Of a stretch of DNA of 64,000 nucleotides, positions 41,520-50,031 are shown piece by piece. The position numbers and the translations under genes are program-made. Positions within the stretch are counted from its first letter, which is position 1, and each line of letters starts with the position of its first letter. The stretch is taken from NCBI RefSeq assembly GCF_036250695.1, contig NZ_CP109427.1, forward strand, positions 3,596,001 through 3,660,000. The letters are read 5' to 3'. The stretch is from Streptomyces sp. NBC_01497. GTDB lineage: Bacteria; Actinomycetota; Actinomycetes; Streptomycetales; Streptomycetaceae. The notes below the pieces were generated by a model. It saw only the letters and a list, made by a program, of their open reading frames with translations. It did no database searches and was not told the origin of the DNA.

Positions 41520-42692
41520 CTAGCCCAGCGCCTTGCGCACCGCCTCGACCAACGACGCCGCACGCACGTCGTCGGCCCCCTCGACGATGTTGTTCATGAC
41601 GTAGCCGAAGGCGATGCCGTGCCCCGGGTCGGCGAAGGCGAGCGAACCGCCCCGGCCGGGGTGGCCGAAAGCGCTCGGGCCGGTCAGCGGGCTCGCCTCG
41701 GTGGGCAGCATGTATCCGGAGCCGAACCGGCTCGGCAACATGATCACCAAGTCGTCGCCGTGTGACTGCTCCTCGGTCGCCGCGGCGACCGTTTCCGAGG
41801 TGAGCAGGCGTACGCCGTCCACCTCACCGATCAGCCCGGCGTACAGGCGCGCCAGGCCGCGCGCGGTCCCGATGCCGTTGGAGGCCGGGATCTCGGCGGC
41901 CTGCACCTCGGGCGCGTTGAAGTCGATCGCGGCCGGGTCGGTCAACGCGAACGCCCTCGTGCTCAGGGACGCCGGGTCACGCAGCGCGGCGACCATCGCG
42001 CGGAACTCCTCGGGCACCAGATCGAGGGGCACCGTGGCGAGGTCAACGGCCGGCTGCTCGTACACCATGCGGCTGACCCGGCCGCGCTCGCTGTCCGGCA
42101 GGCCGATGAAGAAGTCCAGCCCGAGCGGAGCGGCGATCTCCTCGGCGAAGAAACGGCCCGGCGTACGGCCGGACACCCGGTGGATCACCTCGCCGACGAG
42201 CCATCCGAAGGTCCGGCCGTGGTAACCGTGCGCGGTACCCGGAGCCCACTGCGGTCGCTGCGCGGCCAGCGCGTCAACCATCGGCTGCCAGGCCAACGCC
42301 TGCTCCACCGGAACCGGTTGGTCGAGGGCCACCAGGCCCGCCCGGTGGGACAGCAACTGGCGCACCGTGATCCCGGCCTTGCCGTTCGCGGCGAACTCCG
42401 GCCAGTAGGAGGCCACGGGAGCGTCCGGATCCAGCTCCCCGCGCTGCACCAGCAGATGTGCGGCGGTCGCCGTCGCGCCCTTCGTGGCGGAGTAGACCAG
42501 CTGAAGCGTGTCCCGCTCCCACGGCCTCCCGGCATCGGGGTCGGCGATCCCGCCCCACAGGTCCACCACCGGCAGCCCGTGCTGGTACACGCACACGGCC
42601 GCGCCGACGTCCGCGTGCCGCGCGAAGTTGGCCTCGAACGCCGCACGCACGGGCTCGAAGCCGGCCGCGACATGCCCCTCGATCGTCGTCAT
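41520..42692 (-). CDS. Serine hydrolase of the class C beta-lactamase/EstB esterase family
   Basis: A 390-residue penicillin-binding-protein-like hydrolase. The catalytic S-x-x-K is SATKG near residue 70, the Tyr motif is GYHGRTFGWLVGEVIHRVSG, and the third motif is GHPGRGGSLAFADP (HPG in place of KTG). Such proteins are esterases or peptidases more often than true beta-lactamases. There is no signal peptide, so it is intracellular. The ATG at 42692 has AGGATGG nine bases upstream. The same frame is open further upstream through an 11-bp repeat array into the cupin gene, so a longer fusion product is formally possible. Confidence 0.88.
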   Translation of the reverse strand: MTTIEGHVAAGFEPVRAAFEANFARHADVGAAVCVYQHGLPVVDLWGGIADPDAGRPWERDTLQLVYSATKGATATAAHLLVQRGELDPDAPVASYWPEFAANGKAGITVRQLLSHRAGLVALDQPVPVEQALAWQPMVDALAAQRPQWAPGTAHGYHGRTFGWLVGEVIHRVSGRTPGRFFAEEIAAPLGLDFFIGLPDSERGRVSRMVYEQPAVDLATVPLDLVPEEFRAMVAALRDPASLSTRAFALTDPAAIDFNAPEVQAAEIPASNGIGTARGLARLYAGLIGEVDGVRLLTSETVAAATEEQSHGDDLVIMLPSRFGSGYMLPTEASPLTGPSAFGHPGRGGSLAFADPGHGIAFGYVMNNIVEGADDVRAASLVEAVRKALG

Positions 42693-42731
42693 GCCGTCCA
42701 TCCTGGCACCACGGGGATCCGGGGCCGACGG

Positions 42732-42809
42732 GGCCGTCCCCCGGCCGTCCCCCGGCCGTCCCCCGGCCGTCCCCCGGCCGTCCCCCGGCCGTCCCCCGGC
42801 CGTCCCCCC
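42732..42809. repeat. 11-bp tandem repeat, seven units
   Basis: Seven units of GGCCGTCCCCC (the last with one extra C) start at 42732 and repeat every 11 bp without mismatch. The unit length is not a multiple of three, so each gain or loss shifts any frame passing through it. The array lies between the cupin gene and the esterase gene. Confidence 0.95.
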
Positions 42810-42837
42810 GGCCGTCCGGGGCCGCTCTCCGGCCGGT

Positions 42838-43330
42838 CTGGACCGGGCCCCCTCCCACGCCGGACTGTGCAGGAAGGAGGTGTCGTAGATCTCCTGCACA
42901 TCGAGCAGACTCTCCGGCGCGACCTCCCCGTAGGCGACGCGCTCCAGGTGCCGGAAGTACGCGAAACGCTCCACGCCGGGGGTGATGACGATGAGGAGGT
43001 CCGCGATCTCGCCGGGCGCGGCGCCGAAGGTGTGCGGGACGCCCGGGGGGACCACGACGAGATCTCCCTTTCGCGCTGTCACGATCTGCTCGCCGGAGCG
43101 CAACTGCGCGGTCCCGTCGAGCAGGTAGAACAGCTCGGCCGAGTTCGCGTGCCGGTGCGGGGTGGCCCGGGCGCGCCCTGCCCGAGTGTGACGCGCTGCG
43201 TGGACAGGGCTCCGCCGGTGCTGCTCGCGTCGGCGAGCAGCCGGATCGCGGTGGGCGCCTTGCCGACCACTTCCGCGTCCGCGTCGCGCACCACGACGGA
43301 CGCGTCGGCATCGGGGCGGATCAGGGACAT
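42838..43330 (-). pseudogene. Cupin-domain gene with an internal frameshift
   Basis: The first part (MSLIRPDADASVVVRDADAE up to QRVTLGQG) is in one frame, and the remainder (PHRHANSAELFYLLDG, KGDLVVVPPGVPHTFG, LLIVITPGVERFAYFRHLER) is in another. The shift lies within GC runs at about 43160-43185. Joined, they form an approximately 160-residue single-domain cupin with the metal-binding HRH and PxGVPH motifs, of a type found alone elsewhere. The natural end (HSPAWEGAR) is not followed by a stop; the frame continues through the 11-bp repeat into the esterase. A true mutation, a sequencing error or programmed frameshifting cannot be separated here. Confidence 0.75.
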
Positions 43331-43367
43331 CTCCGCGCTCCTTGGCTGTGGTCGCCGCTCCCCGCGC

Positions 43368-44015
43368 CTACTGGTGGTCCAGGTACCGCAGGACGGCGAG
43401 GACCCTGCGGTGACCGGGCTCCGACGGTGTGAGGCCCAGCTTGGTGAAGATGTTCGCGATGTGTTTCTCCACCGCGCGTTCCGACACGGTGAACTCGGTC
43501 GCGATGGAGAGGTTGGATCTGCCCTCCGCCATCAGCGACAGCACCTCGCGCTCGCGCGGGGTGAGCGCGTCCAGTTCCGAGGCGCGGCGGCTCGCGCCGA
43601 ACAGCTGCGCCACCACCTCCGCGTCGAGCGCGGTGCCTCCCGCCGCTACCCGCTCCAGCGCGAGGACGAACTCACCGATGTCCACGACCCGTTCCTTCAA
43701 CAGGTAGCCGACCCCCGCCCCGCCGTCGCCGATGAGCTGCGCCGCGTACTTCGTCTCCACGTACTGCGAGAAGATCAGCACGCCCGTGCCGGGTGCCGTG
43801 CGCCGGATCTCCACTGCCGCTCGCAGCCCCTCGTCGGTCTGCGTCGGCGGCAGCCGGATGTCCACCACCGCCGCGTCCGGGCGGTGTTCCGCGACGGCGG
43901 CGAGCAGGGCCGTCGCGTCCGCCACCGCCGCCACCACTTCCACGCCGCGCAGGGCGAGGAGCTGGGCGAGCCCGTCCCGCAGGATCGCGGAGTCCTCCGC
44001 GATGACCACACGCAT
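43368..44015 (-). CDS. NarL/FixJ-family response regulator
   Basis: A 215-residue two-domain response regulator. The receiver has the acidic pair in VVIAEDSAILRDG, the phosphorylation site Asp in AAVVDIRLPP and a Lys in YLLKER. The LuxR-type helix-turn-helix is LTPREREVLSLMAEGRSNLS followed by VSERAVEKHIANIFTKLGL. It lies 17 bp downstream of its cognate sensor kinase and is co-transcribed with it. It presumably controls membrane-related genes, as in other kinases with the same sensor domain. Confidence 0.95.
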   Translation of the reverse strand: MRVVIAEDSAILRDGLAQLLALRGVEVVAAVADATALLAAVAEHRPDAAVVDIRLPPTQTDEGLRAAVEIRRTAPGTGVLIFSQYVETKYAAQLIGDGGAGVGYLLKERVVDIGEFVLALERVAAGGTALDAEVVAQLFGASRRASELDALTPREREVLSLMAEGRSNLSIATEFTVSERAVEKHIANIFTKLGLTPSEPGHRRVLAVLRYLDHQ

Positions 44016-44032
44016 CCCGGCGGTCCTCCTTG

Positions 44033-45391
44033 TCAGCGGTAGGGGAGCAGAACGGTGACCACCGTAGGCCCACCGACAGGGCTGTCGCAGCGCAATGTGC
44101 CGTCCACCGTCCGCACCCGGGCGAGCAGCCCGCTCAGTCCACTGCCCGCGCCCACCTCGGCCCCGCCGCGTCCGTTGTCCTCCACGCTCATCAGCAGCGC
44201 CCCCGCCGCCCCGAACATCCTGATCGACACGGCGGTCGCGCCGCTGTGCTTGACCGTGTTGGCGAGCGCTTCGGCCGCGCAGAAGTACGCGATGGACTCG
44301 ATGGCCGGCGTGGGCCTGCCCTCCAGACCTGTGTCCAGTTCCACCGGCACTCCGCAGTCAGCGGCGAGCGTGGCGAGGGCGGTCTCCAACCCCTGGTCGA
44401 GCACCGGCGGGTGAATGCCCTTCACGAGGTGGCGCAGGTCGGCGACGGCCTGCTTCGCATTGCCCTGGGCCGTCTCGACGACCCGCAGCACCTGCTCGCT
44501 GTCCGCGCCCCCGGTCACCAGCTCCCTGATCATGGTCAGATGCATTCCGAGCCCGACCAACCGGGCCTGCGTGCCGTCATGGAGATCCCGCTCGATCCTG
44601 CGGAGTGTGGCCGCCGCGTCGTCCACCGCGAGAGCTCGGGTCTCCTCCAGGGTGCGGATCCGCAGATCCGCCCGGTCCGGGCCGAGCAGCGAGGCCAGCA
44701 GCAGCCGGTGCGGGACCAGCGCGTTCGCCACGAGCCACCGGGCCGAGAGAAGCAGCAGCACGCCCACCACCGTCGGCACGGCCGCCAGGGGCCAGTCGTC
44801 GAACACCACACCTTCCACCATGAGCCCCACATGCCGCACCGAACCGTCCCCCGACCGCACCGTGATGTAGTCCCACCTCCGGATGACGGGCATGAACACG
44901 AGCAGCGTCCCGTGCACATAGCCGATGACCACGGCCACCGGCGGCAGCAGGCACGTCACGGGGGCGAGCAGCGCGCACCCCACCGCGCGCCAGCCCGCCC
45001 GGCCGCCCAGCAGCGACCGCCGCCAGGCGAACGCGCCGCCCTCATCTCGGGCCTCCTGCGGCCCCTCGCCACGGCCTCGCCCGCCGCTCGGCCGCCCCCG
45101 TCGGCCCGCCGCCTCGATCCGCACCCCCAGCAACCCTCCCGTCAGGGCTCGTTGGACATCACCGAGCGCGAGCGCCACACGGACGCCGGCCGCGATGACC
45201 CACGTGCCGAGCGCGGTCCACGACAGTGCCCCGCCCAGCAGCAGGGCCGTGAGAACGGCCAGCGCTCCAATGACGGCCAACGGGAGGGCGAGGACGGCGT
45301 AGAGCAACGCCGCCGCCCTGGCGAGGACCCCCACGCGGGGAGCTGTCCGGCGGGGCGGGAGCAGTCGACGGAAAGGCTGCATGGGATTCAC
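44033..45391 (-). CDS. Sensor histidine kinase with N-terminal membrane sensor domain
   Basis: A 452-residue kinase of the HisKA_3/NarX group. The N-terminal half (about residues 1-215) has four or more transmembrane helices arranged as the small 'sensor' domain (PF13796-like) frequent in Streptomyces. The phospho-acceptor His is in RIERDLHDGTQARLVGLG, and the HATPase N-box is EALANTVKHSGA with the G-box GAGSGLSGLLARV. The GTG at 45391 or the ATG at 45382 could be the start. It forms an operon with the upstream membrane protein (46 bp away) and the downstream response regulator. Confidence 0.93.
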   Translation of the reverse strand: MNPMQPFRRLLPPRRTAPRVGVLARAAALLYAVLALPLAVIGALAVLTALLLGGALSWTALGTWVIAAGVRVALALGDVQRALTGGLLGVRIEAAGRRGRPSGGRGRGEGPQEARDEGGAFAWRRSLLGGRAGWRAVGCALLAPVTCLLPPVAVVIGYVHGTLLVFMPVIRRWDYITVRSGDGSVRHVGLMVEGVVFDDWPLAAVPTVVGVLLLLSARWLVANALVPHRLLLASLLGPDRADLRIRTLEETRALAVDDAAATLRRIERDLHDGTQARLVGLGMHLTMIRELVTGGADSEQVLRVVETAQGNAKQAVADLRHLVKGIHPPVLDQGLETALATLAADCGVPVELDTGLEGRPTPAIESIAYFCAAEALANTVKHSGATAVSIRMFGAAGALLMSVEDNGRGGAEVGAGSGLSGLLARVRTVDGTLRCDSPVGGPTVVTVLLPYR

Positions 45392-45436
45392 CCTAGGCCG
45401 CGACGCCCGGACCGTGCAGGGGCCTCGGGGCGGCCT

Positions 45437-46234
45437 TCACAGCTGGTGGATGACGGGTATGGACAGCACCGCGCACACCGCAGACACCCCGAGGGCCAGG
45501 GCGACGGCCCGCCCTCGGTGGAGGTCCATGGTGCCGGAACCGGCTGCGGGAGCGGAGCCGGAGACAGGGGCGGAGGGAGCGGCGGAGTCCGGGACGGAGG
45601 GGCCCGCGTCGGGCCCGGGACGGAACCCGGACGCCGGCCCGCTGAGGAGCGCGCGGACCAACTGGGTCTGCAGCGCCGTGAATCCGCGCATCACCCACGG
45701 TGTGAGGAAGAGGAACGGCACCCCTCCGCCCAGCCCGTGCACGGCCCACGCCCCCGCGAGCGACGGCCCGCCCCACGAGTGGGCGAGACTCGCGGCAGTG
45801 GTGTCGGGCCGCAGTGGATAGCCGATGTTCATGACGACGACCGTCCAGAAGTAGCCGGATACGACGACAGCCACCAGATTCAGCGGGGCGCTCAGCACGG
45901 CGTGCACGAAGGCGAGCGGCCCCGTCCGCCCGGGCTCCGGCACCTCCGCACCGAGCAGGGAGCGCGCCAGCCCGCGCTGCAGGCGCCCGGCGGGGCCGCC
46001 GACCAGCGCGAGCGGCACGCACAGCAGGCCCACCGGCAGGGCGAGCACGAGATAGGCGAACCGGCGCCAGGTCGCGGCGCGGAAAGGCTCCTTGAGGATC
46101 CGCACGAGGATCCCTCCGAAGGCCTGCGCGGGAGTCCGGTCGCCGGTGCGGCCCACCTCGGAGGAGCCCGGTCGAGCGGGACGAGCGGGACGAGACGAAC
46201 GGGTGCGGGTCGGGTTCTGCGTGATGTTCTCCAT
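45437..46234 (-). CDS. Stand-alone sensor-domain membrane protein
   Basis: A 265-residue membrane protein whose layout mirrors the input domain of the kinase that follows: FAYLVLALPVGLLCVPLALV, then a cytoplasmic or short loop, FVHAVLSAPLNLVAVVVSGY, a loop and a last helix VALALGVSAVCAVLSIPVI. It lacks any kinase part. This suggests duplication of the sensor domain, and the product may modulate the kinase or sense the same membrane signal. The Ser/Pro/Ala-rich linker near residues 205-240 is disordered. GAGG precedes the ATG. It is first in the three-gene two-component operon. Confidence 0.8.
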   Translation of the reverse strand: MENITQNPTRTRSSRPARPARPGSSEVGRTGDRTPAQAFGGILVRILKEPFRAATWRRFAYLVLALPVGLLCVPLALVGGPAGRLQRGLARSLLGAEVPEPGRTGPLAFVHAVLSAPLNLVAVVVSGYFWTVVVMNIGYPLRPDTTAASLAHSWGGPSLAGAWAVHGLGGGVPFLFLTPWVMRGFTALQTQLVRALLSGPASGFRPGPDAGPSVPDSAAPSAPVSGSAPAAGSGTMDLHRGRAVALALGVSAVCAVLSIPVIHQL

Positions 46235-46681
46235 GCCTCAAGGTTCCCGGCCCGGGGCTCCCGGTTCGATCGTGCCAGCACGGAAGTCGGTGGTTCGGTT
46301 TACCCCACCCCCGCGTCAAGCCAGCGCGCAGGCCCACCGCGCAGGCCGCGCCGCGTCACGTCCCACCTGCCTCGGCCGCCGCCATGTCGTGCCGCTGTCC
46401 CGTCCGGTCACCACCGCGCCCACCACCACTCCGGGCCGTCCGTCGCGCGCGGCTCCGAGCGCGGTGTACGTACGGTCGGCACGCACAACGAAGGGGCTCG
46501 CGCCGCCGCGTACCGCCGTAGCCCGCAGCACGTACCGCCGCAGCCGCCGTACCGCCGTATCGGCGTGCTCGCCGGCGGCGACGGGTCTTCGCGGGGGAAC
46601 CCGGCCCCGGCCGGCCCGCCCCTGCCGGCGGGGGACAGGCCGGCAGGGGAACAGGCCGGCGGCACCCCGGAAACAGCCGCG
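46235..46681. other. Intergenic region with short GC repeats
   Basis: Direct repeats of TACCGCCG near 46510-46562 and of ACAGGCCGGC near 46630-46655 are visible. The promoter of the two-component operon should lie at its left end. No gene is supported. Confidence 0.4.
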
Positions 46682-47599
46682 TCAGCCGCTCTCCCCCACC
46701 ACCACGCACTTCACGAACCCCGGCGCCCGGTCCACCATCAGCCCGAAGCCCCGGTCCACCTCGTCCAGGGCGACCCGGTGGGTGATCAGCGGGGCCAGCG
46801 TCAGCCGTCGTGCAGAGATCAAGCCGAGGCCCTCGGACAGGGCCGCGAGGTGACGGTGGCGCTGCGGGGTGAAGCCGTTGACCAGCGTCACACCGCGGTA
46901 CCACAGCTCGACTTCCAGCTCGCGCGGGCCGCTGTGGTGGTAGCCACCGATGCACAACGTGGCGTGTGCAGAGGCGAGTTGACCGGCCCGACGCAGGCCG
47001 GACGCCGCGCCGGTGAACTCGACGACCACGTCGAACGACCTCTCCTCCGCGTCCTCGGGCGCACAGACTTCGTGTGCGCCGAGGGACGCGGCGAGCTCCC
47101 GCGCGGCGGGTACGGGGTCCACGCCCACCAGCCGGGCCGGTGCGTGGGTGGCCGCGGCCTGCAGCGCGATGAGCCCCATGAAGCCGAGCCCGACCACGGC
47201 GACCCGCTGCCCGGGACGCAGTCCGCTGCGCGACAGGGCCTCCAGCACGCAGGCCACGGGCTCGCCGAGCACCTCGTCGACCGCCACGTTCGCGGGTACG
47301 GGCAGCAGTGCGTCGGCCGGTACGTTCACGGAGTCCGCGTACGCCCCGGAGGCGAACCCGGTGACCGCCTCGCCCACCCGCCAGCCGTACACGCCGCTAC
47401 CCAACGCCGTTATCTCGCCGGACAGTTCGTGGCCGAGTCGGGTGGGCGCACCTCCCTTGTGGCCCTTCCACGCGGGAAGTTCGGACGAGCAGATGCCGGA
47501 GACCACGGTGCGTACGGTGACCTCGCCGGGGCCCGGCGGGGCGTCGGGCACCTCCACCGTCTCGCTCGTACGGGCGGACACCACGTGGGACCAGCGCAT
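46682..47599 (-). CDS. Short zinc-binding alcohol dehydrogenase-like protein
   Basis: A 305-residue medium-chain dehydrogenase, clearly shorter than the usual 340-380. The catalytic-zinc part is present (SGICSSELPAWKG and RLGHELSG) and so is the NAD-binding motif VAVVGLGFMGLIALQAA. The lobe with four cysteines that binds the structural zinc is absent. It starts one base after the stop of the upstream kinase gene, with GGAGGT eight bases upstream, so it is co-translated with it. In the context of the sugar cluster it may oxidise or reduce a sugar or polyol intermediate. Confidence 0.85.
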   Translation of the reverse strand: MRWSHVVSARTSETVEVPDAPPGPGEVTVRTVVSGICSSELPAWKGHKGGAPTRLGHELSGEITALGSGVYGWRVGEAVTGFASGAYADSVNVPADALLPVPANVAVDEVLGEPVACVLEALSRSGLRPGQRVAVVGLGFMGLIALQAAATHAPARLVGVDPVPAARELAASLGAHEVCAPEDAEERSFDVVVEFTGAASGLRRAGQLASAHATLCIGGYHHSGPRELEVELWYRGVTLVNGFTPQRHRHLAALSEGLGLISARRLTLAPLITHRVALDEVDRGFGLMVDRAPGFVKCVVVGESG

Positions 47600-47600
47600 G

Positions 47601-48617
47601 TCAACGACCTCCGGAGCGGACGAGGGGCAGGGCGAGGGGCAGGGCGAGCGCGATCGCCCCGCGCACCGGGGCGGCTTCCAGCAGTACGGGGGCAACGCCG
47701 GGAAGAAGTTCCCCGAGGCTCGCGGCGAACGCGTCATACAGGCGGGGCTGGCGGCCGATGACGCCGCCCGCTGCGACGACGGCGTCCACCCGGGCGCCCC
47801 GCTCGGCCAGCCGGGCCACGAGCCGGGCAAGTGCGCGCCCGCCGTCCGCGATCACCCCGCGCGCGAGCGGGGAACCGGCGTCGGCCGCCGCGAACACGGC
47901 GGGCGCGTGCGCGCCCCAGGTCTCGACGCCGCCGTCCCAGCTCATCGCGGCGGCGAGTTCGTCGAGGCCGGGCTGCGCGAACGACGCGAGCAGCACGGCA
48001 GCGAGCGGATCGACGTCACCCCGGCCCGCCCCGTCACCGCCACCGTCGCCGGGCGCGTCGCCGGGTGGCCCGGCCGCGTCCGCCGCACGGAGCACCGAGC
48101 GCGCCGCGTCCCGTACGAGCGCGGAGCCCGAGCCCTCGTCGCCGAGCACCCAGCCCCAGCCGCCCGCCTTCAGGTACGCGCCCGTCTCGGCGTGGCGTCC
48201 CACGGCGATCGAGCCCGTGCCCGCGACGACACCGACGCCGTGCGCGAACCCGGCTGCGGGGACGAGCAGTTCGGCGTCGTTGAGGACCGCGACCGGGACG
48301 TCGAGGAGCGCCCTTAGCGACTCCGCGAGCCGGCCGCACTGTTCGGGCGACTCGCACCCGTGGGCACCGACCGTGACCGCCGCCACCGGCCGGCCCGCGC
48401 CGGCGGTCACCTCGCGGACCCGGGAGCCCAGCCACGCGGCGGCGTCCCGCAACGACCGGGTCTGCCAGCCGTCGCTCGACACCGTGCGCTCGTCAAGCAC
48501 CGCGCCGCTCACCGCGTCGGCGAGGGCGAAGGCCGTCTTCGTACCGCCGGTGTCGACCCCCACGACGAGTGGGGCGCCCGAGGGGGCCGCTCCGTCCGCC
48601 GTCGCCCGGCCGCTCAT
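47601..48617 (-). CDS. BadF/BadG/BcrA-type ATPase, probable amino-sugar kinase
   Basis: A 338-residue ASKHA-fold kinase. The phosphate-1 motif is VVGVDTGGTKTAFAL, the phosphate-2 motif is GVVAGTGSIAVG, and the conserved GWGWVLGDEGSGSALVRDA is diagnostic of the N-acetylglucosamine-kinase subgroup. Members phosphorylate GlcNAc, MurNAc or glucosamine at C6. Its ATG overlaps the stop of the upstream SIS gene by 4 bases. Being sandwiched between a double-SIS isomerase and a dehydrogenase, it most likely makes the hexosamine phosphate that the SIS enzyme then converts. A glucosamine-specific kinase is an alternative. Confidence 0.88.
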   Translation of the reverse strand: MSGRATADGAAPSGAPLVVGVDTGGTKTAFALADAVSGAVLDERTVSSDGWQTRSLRDAAAWLGSRVREVTAGAGRPVAAVTVGAHGCESPEQCGRLAESLRALLDVPVAVLNDAELLVPAAGFAHGVGVVAGTGSIAVGRHAETGAYLKAGGWGWVLGDEGSGSALVRDAARSVLRAADAAGPPGDAPGDGGGDGAGRGDVDPLAAVLLASFAQPGLDELAAAMSWDGGVETWGAHAPAVFAAADAGSPLARGVIADGGRALARLVARLAERGARVDAVVAAGGVIGRQPRLYDAFAASLGELLPGVAPVLLEAAPVRGAIALALPLALPLVRSGGR

Positions 48618-49660
48618 GCGAGCGTCTGTTCGGTCTTGGTGTCGTCGCTCTCGAAGACGAACTCCTCGATCTCGACGCCCCTGCTCGCCGCCAGCGCCCC
48701 GGCGAGGCGCTGTACGACCGCCGTCTCCAGGACGGTGCGCACGGCGAGCGGCACGTCGTCCGGTACGGGCGCGACGAACAGCGAACCGCCCGGCACGTCC
48801 TTCGCCGACAGCGGCACGGCCGTCACCGCGAGGGTGAGGTGACCCGCGGCGGCGAGCGTGCGGGCGAGCCGTACCTCCCGGCCGTCCCCGACGACGACGT
48901 GCAGGGTGCGGCCCGCCGACTCCATCGCGCCGTGCAGGTAGTTGCGGGTGACCATGGCCGCCGCCGGGACCCGGCACACCTCGCGCAGCAGCAGGGCGCC
49001 CTCCTCGGCGACGGACCGCGCCGCGCCCGCGCCGACGAGGTCCGCGGCCACTGCGCACGACGCCCGGCCCGCGATGTCGTCGACGACCGCGCCGACACCT
49101 GCCTCGTACCGTTGAAGGCGCTCGCCGATGCCCGCCCACGCGGCGCTCGCGGTGGCGAGCGGCACCCCCGCGAGGGCCTCCGCGATCAGCGTCAGTCCGA
49201 TGAGGGTGCCGGTGTAGCCGATGGTCGAGGCGTAGGAGTCGGGCTCGCTGCCGAGGTCGATCACCCGGCCCGCGGCGGCGGCGAGCGGCGACGGCGCCGT
49301 GTTGACGAGCGCCACGCTCCGCTCCCGGCCGACGTGGCCGAGCGCGTCGAGCGTCTCGGTGCTGCGCCCGGACTGCGAGACCCCGACCACCAGGTCCGCG
49401 TCGTCGGTGGCGGGCCGCGGGCCGAGGTCGCCGGCGAGCGCGCGGCGCGCGGGGACGCCGTGTTCGGCGAGCAGCCGTACGGGCAGGGCGAGCGCGGCGT
49501 GACTCGCGCCGATGCCCACGAACAGGGGCCGCAGCGCGTCGAGCGGGGCGCCGAGTGCGGCGATCCGCTCGGCGACGCGGGCGGTGACACGTTCGAGAGC
49601 CGCGGGCTGTGACGCGCGGCCTTCCAGGTAGGGAATGGTCCCTTCGGGCACTACGGACAC
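48614..49660 (-). CDS. Double-SIS-domain sugar isomerase/deaminase-like protein
   Basis: A 348-residue protein of two SIS domains resembling the isomerase half of GlmS and the AgaS/FrlB group. Domain 1 contains FVGIGASHAALALP and VVGVSQSGRSTETL; domain 2 contains ALLLREVCRVPAAAMVTRNY and LHGAMESAG. SIS proteins bind hexose phosphates and do aldose-ketose isomerisation, often with loss of the amino group. There is no glutaminase domain, so it would work in the degradative direction. The GTG start at 49660 has AAGGAAC seven to eight bases upstream. The next gene, a BadF kinase, overlaps by 4 bases. No catalytic assignment is certain. Confidence 0.88.
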   Translation of the reverse strand: MSVVPEGTIPYLEGRASQPAALERVTARVAERIAALGAPLDALRPLFVGIGASHAALALPVRLLAEHGVPARRALAGDLGPRPATDDADLVVGVSQSGRSTETLDALGHVGRERSVALVNTAPSPLAAAAGRVIDLGSEPDSYASTIGYTGTLIGLTLIAEALAGVPLATASAAWAGIGERLQRYEAGVGAVVDDIAGRASCAVAADLVGAGAARSVAEEGALLLREVCRVPAAAMVTRNYLHGAMESAGRTLHVVVGDGREVRLARTLAAAGHLTLAVTAVPLSAKDVPGGSLFVAPVPDDVPLAVRTVLETAVVQRLAGALAASRGVEIEEFVFESDDTKTEQTLA

Positions 49661-49980
49661 GGGGGAGTTCCTTTCACGGGCGGACGTTTCGCCGCCGGCC
49701 GTGTCCCGGGCGCGGGTCGCGCGCGGGGTCGGCCGTGGCGGCGGGCGGACCGGTCCCGATGCGTTGGTGGGAGGTGGCGCGGTGCGTTGTGGCACCGGTG
49801 TACGGGAGGGACGGTGCGTACGGAGGAACGGTCGGGGCGGGACGGCGGCGGGCAGCCGGCGAGGGGCCGGCACGGCGTACGGGCGCCGGTACGCCGGCGG
49901 CCGTAGGTGACCGCCCCGGCGCGGACACCGCCCCGGCCGGTTCGGAGCCGGGCACCGAGGGTGGCGGGTCCGGCCCGGGA
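49661..49980. other. Intergenic region before the SIS gene
   Basis: No gene is supported. It should contain the promoter of the SIS-kinase-dehydrogenase operon, but no convincing -35/-10 was found. Confidence 0.4.
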
Positions 49981-50009
49981 CGGCCCGGCCCGGCGGCGTG
50001 GCCGGGCCG
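49981..50009 (-). terminator. Hairpin terminator of the GntR gene
   Basis: A perfect 9-bp stem (CGGCCCGGC at 49981-49989 with GCCGGGCCG at 50001-50009), just downstream of the stop at 50032. Confidence 0.6.
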
Positions 50010-50031
50010 GGTCAGCGGGTGGCGGGCCCGG

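Noticed and set aside
37525..41523. A 1332-codon open frame on the plus strand
   Set aside because: It covers the GH76 gene and the antisense of the GT39-like gene in a wrong frame; its composition is Arg/Pro/Gly-rich without domains. Long open frames are expected by chance at this GC content.
41520..43103. A single 527-residue cupin-esterase fusion protein
   Set aside because: The frame is open, but the esterase has its own ATG and ribosome-binding site, the linker is repeat-derived, and the cupin N-terminal half is in another frame. It was kept as two separate features.
44030..47761. A 1243-codon open frame on the plus strand opposite the two-component system
   Set aside because: It is antisense to kinase, sensor-domain and dehydrogenase genes that have clear motifs; the translated sequence is low complexity.
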